Program-made: the position numbers and the translations under genes
Notes under the pieces: generated by a model
Seen by the model: the letters and a program-made list of their open reading frames with translations, nothing else
Told to the model about the DNA's origin: nothing
Database searches by the model: none
In this document: positions 60,434 through 64,000 of the stretch, one piece after another
Numbering within the stretch: the first letter of the stretch is position 1
Layout: each line of letters begins with the position of its first letter
Assembly (NCBI GenBank): GCA_016710065.1
Contig: JADJLP010000015.1
Span: forward strand, 1 to 64,000
Source: Candidatus Ideonella esbjergensis
GTDB taxonomy: Bacteria; Pseudomonadota; Gammaproteobacteria; Burkholderiales; Burkholderiaceae_C
Direction of reading: 5' to 3'
DNA: 64,000 nt

Positions 60434-61074
60434 AGGGCTTGGACGATGCGTGTGAAGTGGTGAAAGTTCACCAGCGCCGATTCCACGATGCTGGCCTGCG
60501 ATTCGGCGTCGTCCAGCGTGTTGGCAATCTCGCGCAGCTCCCGCATGTGCTCGGCGTCCAGCGTGGCGTGCGAGTTGATGAACGACACCCCCAGCTCGCC
60601 CTGCAGCAGCAGCCGCTCCTTCTGGGCATTGGCCAGCGGGCCGCCGTAGACCGAGGCAATCACCTCCAGCACGTACAGCATGCCCAGCACCGAGCAGGGG
60701 TGCTTGCGGTCGGCCGCCCAGTAGTTGTAGCCGGTGAGCGCCAACGTGTCGGCCGAGGGCGCATAGGCCAGGGCGGTGTCGCGGTTCACGCCCAGGGCCG
60801 CCAGGTCGTTCAGCACCCAGTCCTCGTGGCCTTTTTCTTCCTGCATGTGCTGGTAGAGAAAGTAGCGCACCTGGCGGTGGCTGTCGGCCAGGCGGCTGGT
60901 GGCGGCGGCGCTCACCGTGTTGAAGTGCCAGACCAGGTGATACAGCTCCAGCAAAAACTTCTGGTAGCGCTCTTGCGACAGGCCCTGCGCCACGGCGTCC
61001 ATCACCACCGGGTGGTTCTCGAAGGCCCGCCGCGCCTCGTCGGTCTGGGTGACCAGAGCCAGAAAGAATTTCAT
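60430..61074 (-). CDS. haem-oxygenase-like diiron protein
   Basis: 214 residues from ATG at 61074. All-helical, resembling the haem-oxygenase-like fold (TenA/iron-containing redox enzyme group). A metal-ligand-like set is visible: Glu43 and His50 in LLELYHLVWHF, Glu80 and His83 in MQEEKGHEDWV, Glu137 in VLEVIAS, and His169-x3-Asp173-x2-His176 in NSHATLDAEHM. This resembles haem-oxygenase-like diiron oxidases, some of which act on fatty acids. Its stop overlaps the ATG of the RpfF-type gene (ATGA), so it is the first gene of the signalling operon. The enzymatic role is inferred. Confidence 0.78.
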   Translation of the reverse strand: MKFFLALVTQTDEARRAFENHPVVMDAVAQGLSQERYQKFLLELYHLVWHFNTVSAAATSRLADSHRQVRYFLYQHMQEEKGHEDWVLNDLAALGVNRDTALAYAPSADTLALTGYNYWAADRKHPCSVLGMLYVLEVIASVYGGPLANAQKERLLLQGELGVSFINSHATLDAEHMRELREIANTLDDAESQASIVESALVNFHHFTRIVQAL

Positions 61075-61205
61075 GTCCGCATCGTTCACCTTGGTCGGTG
61101 AACGCCCCCTCTTGCGATGGCTGTGAGCCGCGAAGCAAGGCCCCAAGGCCCACTTCGCGCCGGATTTACCAGAACCATGGTTCCAGCCAGGGGGGCTGGC
61201 GGTAA

Positions 61206-61221
61206 CTGTCAGGTCTGACAG
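61206..61221. promoter_or_regulatory. palindrome upstream of the diiron-rpfF operon
   Basis: CTGTCAG-GT-CTGACAG, a perfect 7-bp inverted repeat, lies about 130 bp before the first gene of the operon in a gene-free gap of 230 bp (61075-61304). A second palindrome GAACCATGGTTC lies at 61172-61183. They could be operator sites; the binding protein is unknown. Confidence 0.45.
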
Positions 61222-61304
61222 GTCGCCGTCCACAGAGGGATGCCGGGCGTGACAAATGCACAAACCCTGTGGGGAAAGGGCCTCGCCGGGGTGGCGAGCC
61301 AGGG

Positions 61305-62081
61305 CTACTTCAACCCGCCCGACAAGAACTGCCGTAGCCGCTCGCTGGCCGGCTTGACCAGCACCTCGCGCGGCTTGCCCTGCTCTTCCACCAGGCCCTG
61401 GTGCAAAAAGATGGCATGGCTGGCCACCTCGCGTGCAAACTCCATCTCGTGCGTCACCACCAGCATGGTGCGGCCTTCGGCGGCCAGCTCGCGCATCACC
61501 TTCAGCACCTCGCCCACCAGTTCGGGGTCGAGCGCCGAGGTGGGTTCGTCGAACAGCATCACCTCGGGGTCCACGGCCAGCGCGCGGGCAATGGCCACGC
61601 GCTGCTGCTCGCCGCCTGAGAGCTGGGCCGGGTAGACATGCTGGCGGTGCGACAGGCCCACCCGCGCCAGCAGGGCCTCGCCGCGTTCGATGGCCTGGGC
61701 GCGTGGCTGGCCCAGCACGTGGATGGGCGCCTCGGTGACGTTCTCGAGCGCGGTGCGGTGCTGCCAGAGGTTGAAGCTCTGGAACACGAAGGCCAGGCGC
61801 GAACGCCAGTGCTGCAGCTGCTTCGCGTCGGCCGCCATCAGGCTGCCGTCGCGGTCGCGCTTCAAGGCCAGGGTTTCGTCGCCCAGCTTCAGCGTGCCCT
61901 CGTGCGGTTGCTCCAGCAGGTTCAGGCAACGCAGCAGCGTGCTCTTGCCCGAGCCGCTGGAGCCGATGATGGCCACCACGTCGCCCGGTTTGGCGGTGAG
62001 CGAGACGCCTTTGAGCACCTCGCGCTCGCCAAACTTCTTGTGAATGTTGGTGACCTGCAGGCCCAGGTTTGCGTTGCTCAT
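61305..62081 (-). CDS. polar amino acid ABC transporter ATP-binding protein
   Basis: 258-residue ABC ATPase of the HisP/GlnQ type. Walker A GSSGSGKST (about 40-48), Q-loop FQSFNLW, signature LSGGEQQRVAIARALA, Walker B VMLFDEPTSALDPE and H-loop VVTHEMEFA are all intact. The characteristic HisP-like insertion (LALKRDRDGSLMAADAKQLQ) is present. It is the last gene of an operon with two permeases and a desuccinylase-like gene; the substrate is likely a basic amino acid or derivative. Confidence 0.94.
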   Translation of the reverse strand: MSNANLGLQVTNIHKKFGEREVLKGVSLTAKPGDVVAIIGSSGSGKSTLLRCLNLLEQPHEGTLKLGDETLALKRDRDGSLMAADAKQLQHWRSRLAFVFQSFNLWQHRTALENVTEAPIHVLGQPRAQAIERGEALLARVGLSHRQHVYPAQLSGGEQQRVAIARALAVDPEVMLFDEPTSALDPELVGEVLKVMRELAAEGRTMLVVTHEMEFAREVASHAIFLHQGLVEEQGKPREVLVKPASERLRQFLSGGLK

Positions 62082-62091
62082 CGCATTCACC

Positions 62092-63213
62092 TCAAGCCGA
62101 GAGCAGCGAGCCGCTGCGCACCGCGGCCGTGCCCGCCACCTTGCCCAGCGCCATGCCGGCCACCGCGAAGCGGCGGTTCTCGCGGGCGAAGAACAGCCCG
62201 TCGGCGCCCGCACCCAGGGTGGTGGTGTGGCCGCTGAAAGGGTCGATGATGTCCACCAGCGGCTCACCCTGCTGCACCACCTCGCCGGGTGTGCGCAGGA
62301 ACACCACCATGCCACCGTGCGGCGCCACCAGCGGGATGGAGCCGGCCAGCGGCGTGGGCTGGCACAACAGCGCTGGCAGCGGCGCGGGGGCGTCGTCATG
62401 CACCGCACCGACGGCCACCAGGTAGCGCACGATGCCGGCGGCGTCCTGCGCGGCCAGGTCGTGGCGCACGTCCTGCTCGCCGCGCAGCTCGATGGTGGCG
62501 GCCATGCACGAGGGCGGCAGCGGGTGTTGCGCGCCGACGCGCTGGGCGATGTCGACCCAGACCATGGAGCAGGCCTCGTCGAACGGGTCGCCGCCCGAGC
62601 GCTCGGCCAGCAGGGCCACGCGGGCGCCGATGGCGCGGGCCAACGGCTCGGCCTGAGGCCAGGTGGCGGGCGTGGTGTAGAGGTGCAGCAGGCCTTCGCC
62701 GTCGCTGTGCAGGTCGAGCACGGCGTGCGCGTCGATGGCCAGGGTGAGCAGGGTCTTGCGCAGGCTCTCGATCGTGGTCTTCACCGGCAGCGCGACGGCC
62801 GCGTCGCGCAGCGCGCTGCGCACCAGGGCCACGTTGTGCGCGGCATCGGCCGTCAACTGGCCGGCCACGGCGCTGGCCACGGCCTCGCTCAGGTCGCTGA
62901 AATGACGGTTGTAGTTCTCGCCGCTGTGGAACTCGAAACGGCCCTGGTAACCGCGCAGATGCCACTGGTGCACGCCCATGGGGTTGGCGGCCGGCACCAG
63001 CACCACCTCGCCACGGATGCGGCCTTGCGCCTCCAGAGCGTTCAGCAGGCCGCGCAGGTGGTGGGCCACCAGCATGCCGGGCACTTCGTCGGCGTGCAGC
63101 GAGCCCTGGATGGTGACCTTGGGGCCGGCGCCAGGTGTGCCGTAGTGCAGGCTGACCAGGCTTTGCGTGGTGCCGGGTGTGGCGCTGAGCAGGGTGTGGG
63201 TGATGGTTTGCAT
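62092..63213 (-). CDS. succinylglutamate desuccinylase/aspartoacylase-family protein
   Basis: 373-residue zinc-dependent deacylase-like protein (M14-type fold). Zinc ligands are suggested by SLHADEVPG (HxxE, about residues 39-42) and DLHSDGEGLLHLY (about 165-168). A C-terminal beta-barrel part (about 285-370: MVVFLRTPGEVVQQGEPLVD) is typical of this family. It would remove an acyl group from an N-acylated amino acid or related compound. It sits between the permease and ATPase genes of an amino-acid ABC transporter (13 and 10 bp gaps), so import and deacylation are probably linked. Confidence 0.88.
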   Translation of the reverse strand: MQTITHTLLSATPGTTQSLVSLHYGTPGAGPKVTIQGSLHADEVPGMLVAHHLRGLLNALEAQGRIRGEVVLVPAANPMGVHQWHLRGYQGRFEFHSGENYNRHFSDLSEAVASAVAGQLTADAAHNVALVRSALRDAAVALPVKTTIESLRKTLLTLAIDAHAVLDLHSDGEGLLHLYTTPATWPQAEPLARAIGARVALLAERSGGDPFDEACSMVWVDIAQRVGAQHPLPPSCMAATIELRGEQDVRHDLAAQDAAGIVRYLVAVGAVHDDAPAPLPALLCQPTPLAGSIPLVAPHGGMVVFLRTPGEVVQQGEPLVDIIDPFSGHTTTLGAGADGLFFARENRRFAVAGMALGKVAGTAAVRSGSLLSA

Positions 63214-63226
63214 GGCGATGGGCAGG

Positions 63227-63916
63227 TCAGGCGCGCGGCTGCAGCGGCGTGAGCCAGCGGTGCTCGGCAGCGCGGAACAGCGCCACCAGCACGAAGGTGA
63301 TGGCGAGGTAGAACACGGCGGCCGTGATGAAGGCCTCGAACGGCAGGTAGTAGGTGGAGTTCACCTCGCGCGCGGCGCCGGTGAGGTCGGCGATGGTGAC
63401 GATGCTGGCCAGCGAGGTGCCGTGCAGCATCAGCACCACCTCGTTGCCGTAGGCGGGCAGCGAGCGGCGGAAGGCCGAGGGCAGCACGATGCGCCGCAGC
63501 GTGACCCAGCGGCTCATGCCCAGGGCCTTGGCGGCCTCGATCTCGCCGGCCGGCACGGCCTTCATCGCGCCGTGCAGAATCTCGGTGGTGTAGGCGCCGG
63601 TGTTGATGGCGAACGCGGCAATGGCGCAGAACCAGGCCTGGCTGAGCCAGGGCCACAGCGCGCTCTGGCGCACCGCATCAAACTGCGCCAGGCCGTAGTA
63701 CAGCAGGAACAGTTGCACCAGCATGGGCGTGCCACGGATCACATAGGTGAACAGCCACACCGGTCGGCTGGCCCAGGGCGAGGGCAGGCTGCGCAGCATG
63801 GCCAGCGGCAAGGCGATGGCCATGCCGATGGCCAGCGCCGCCACCAGCAGTTGCAGCGTGGTGAGTGCACCGCTGGCGTAGAGCGGCAGGCTGGTGGCGA
63901 TGGCCTCGAAGTTCAC
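63227..63916 (-). CDS. polar amino acid ABC transporter permease
   Basis: 229-residue permease of the HisM/GlnP type with about five membrane helices and the EAA loop AKALGMSRWVTLRRIVLPSA (about 130-150) that contacts the ATPase. The N-terminal TLQLLVAALAIGMAIALPLA is typical. The start is GTG at 63916, overlapping the stop of the upstream permease. It belongs to the operon with the deacylase-like gene and the ATPase. Confidence 0.94.
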   Translation of the reverse strand: MNFEAIATSLPLYASGALTTLQLLVAALAIGMAIALPLAMLRSLPSPWASRPVWLFTYVIRGTPMLVQLFLLYYGLAQFDAVRQSALWPWLSQAWFCAIAAFAINTGAYTTEILHGAMKAVPAGEIEAAKALGMSRWVTLRRIVLPSAFRRSLPAYGNEVVLMLHGTSLASIVTIADLTGAAREVNSTYYLPFEAFITAAVFYLAITFVLVALFRAAEHRWLTPLQPRA

Positions 63917-64000
63917 AGCGCCACCTTGCGCACGCCGATGGCCAGGCGACGCAAGAGCCAGGCAAAGCCCAGCTCGGAGGCCGAGGTGAGCGCCAGGTAG
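63913..64000 (-). CDS. second ABC permease, C-terminal end only
   Basis: Only the last 29 codons lie in the window: YLALTSASELGFAWLLRRLA, IGVRKVAL, then TGA at 63913-63915. The pattern matches the C-terminus of a HisQ-type permease. It overlaps the next permease start by three bases. The rest of the gene, and probably the solute-binding protein, lie beyond the right edge. Confidence 0.8.
   Translation of the reverse strand, partial: YLALTSASELGFAWLLRRLAIGVRKVAL

Overview
The window looks like one high-GC chromosome segment of a betaproteobacterium of the order Burkholderiales, most likely family Comamonadaceae. The grounds are the order tRNA-Tyr/Gly/Thr-tuf-tRNA-Trp-secE-nusG-rplKAJL-rpoB, the trpEG..DC-ung cluster, apaG-mltA, an intracellular polyhydroxybutyrate depolymerase and a single-chain indolepyruvate ferredoxin oxidoreductase. 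The species cannot be fixed from sequence alone.

Layout. 1-7.1 kb: transcription and translation core, all on the minus strand. It begins inside rpoB, and rpoB, rplL, rplJ and rplA carry many single-base frame breaks that look like sequence errors. 7.1-13.2 kb: a tryptophan operon (trpL-like leader, trpE, trpG, a threonine aldolase, trpD, trpC) followed by ung. 13.3-19.9 kb: housekeeping and envelope genes (chalcone-isomerase-like protein, gph, a His-rich unknown, a DUF4382/DUF5666-like lipoprotein, rpe, apaG, mltA).

19.9-26.9 kb: an accessory island between mltA and a GGDEF gene. It is bounded by two homologous modules of about 165 bp in inverted orientation. Each begins a headless C-terminal part of a large haemagglutinin/CdiA-type polymorphic toxin. 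Inside lie tightly coupled candidate immunity genes, an orphan toxin tip with its own candidate immunity gene, a broken PIN toxin with its antitoxin, an intact VapBC-like pair and a tyrosine recombinase.

27-47.6 kb: regulators and metabolism. These are a GGDEF protein, an Lrp-type regulator divergent from the indolepyruvate oxidoreductase, a PACE-type exporter, and a large ATPase-LuxR regulator followed by DUF4395, cysteine-desulfurase-like and glutamine-synthetase-like genes. The regulator promoter and the DUF4395 promoter share a palindrome. An ECF sigma factor/Ser-Thr kinase operon and an M3 peptidase follow.

47.6-49.2 kb: a 1.4-kb cassette with two coupled membrane proteins sharing a GG-x3-FG-x-V-x-QG motif. 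It is flanked by 87-bp direct repeats of the 3' end of phaZ. 49.1-56.3 kb: phaZ, a GST, a cupin, a hybrid histidine kinase, an HxlR regulator with a palindromic operator, and a TfoX-like protein.

56.5-61.1 kb: a putative fatty-acid signalling operon: haem-oxygenase-like diiron protein, RpfF-type DSF synthase, membrane hybrid kinase, GGDEF cyclase. 61.3-64 kb: a polar amino-acid ABC transporter operon with an embedded succinylglutamate desuccinylase/aspartoacylase-family gene, cut by the window end.

The best candidates for something new are the rpf-like operon with a diiron partner, the phaZ-end cassette, and the inverted toxin/immunity island.
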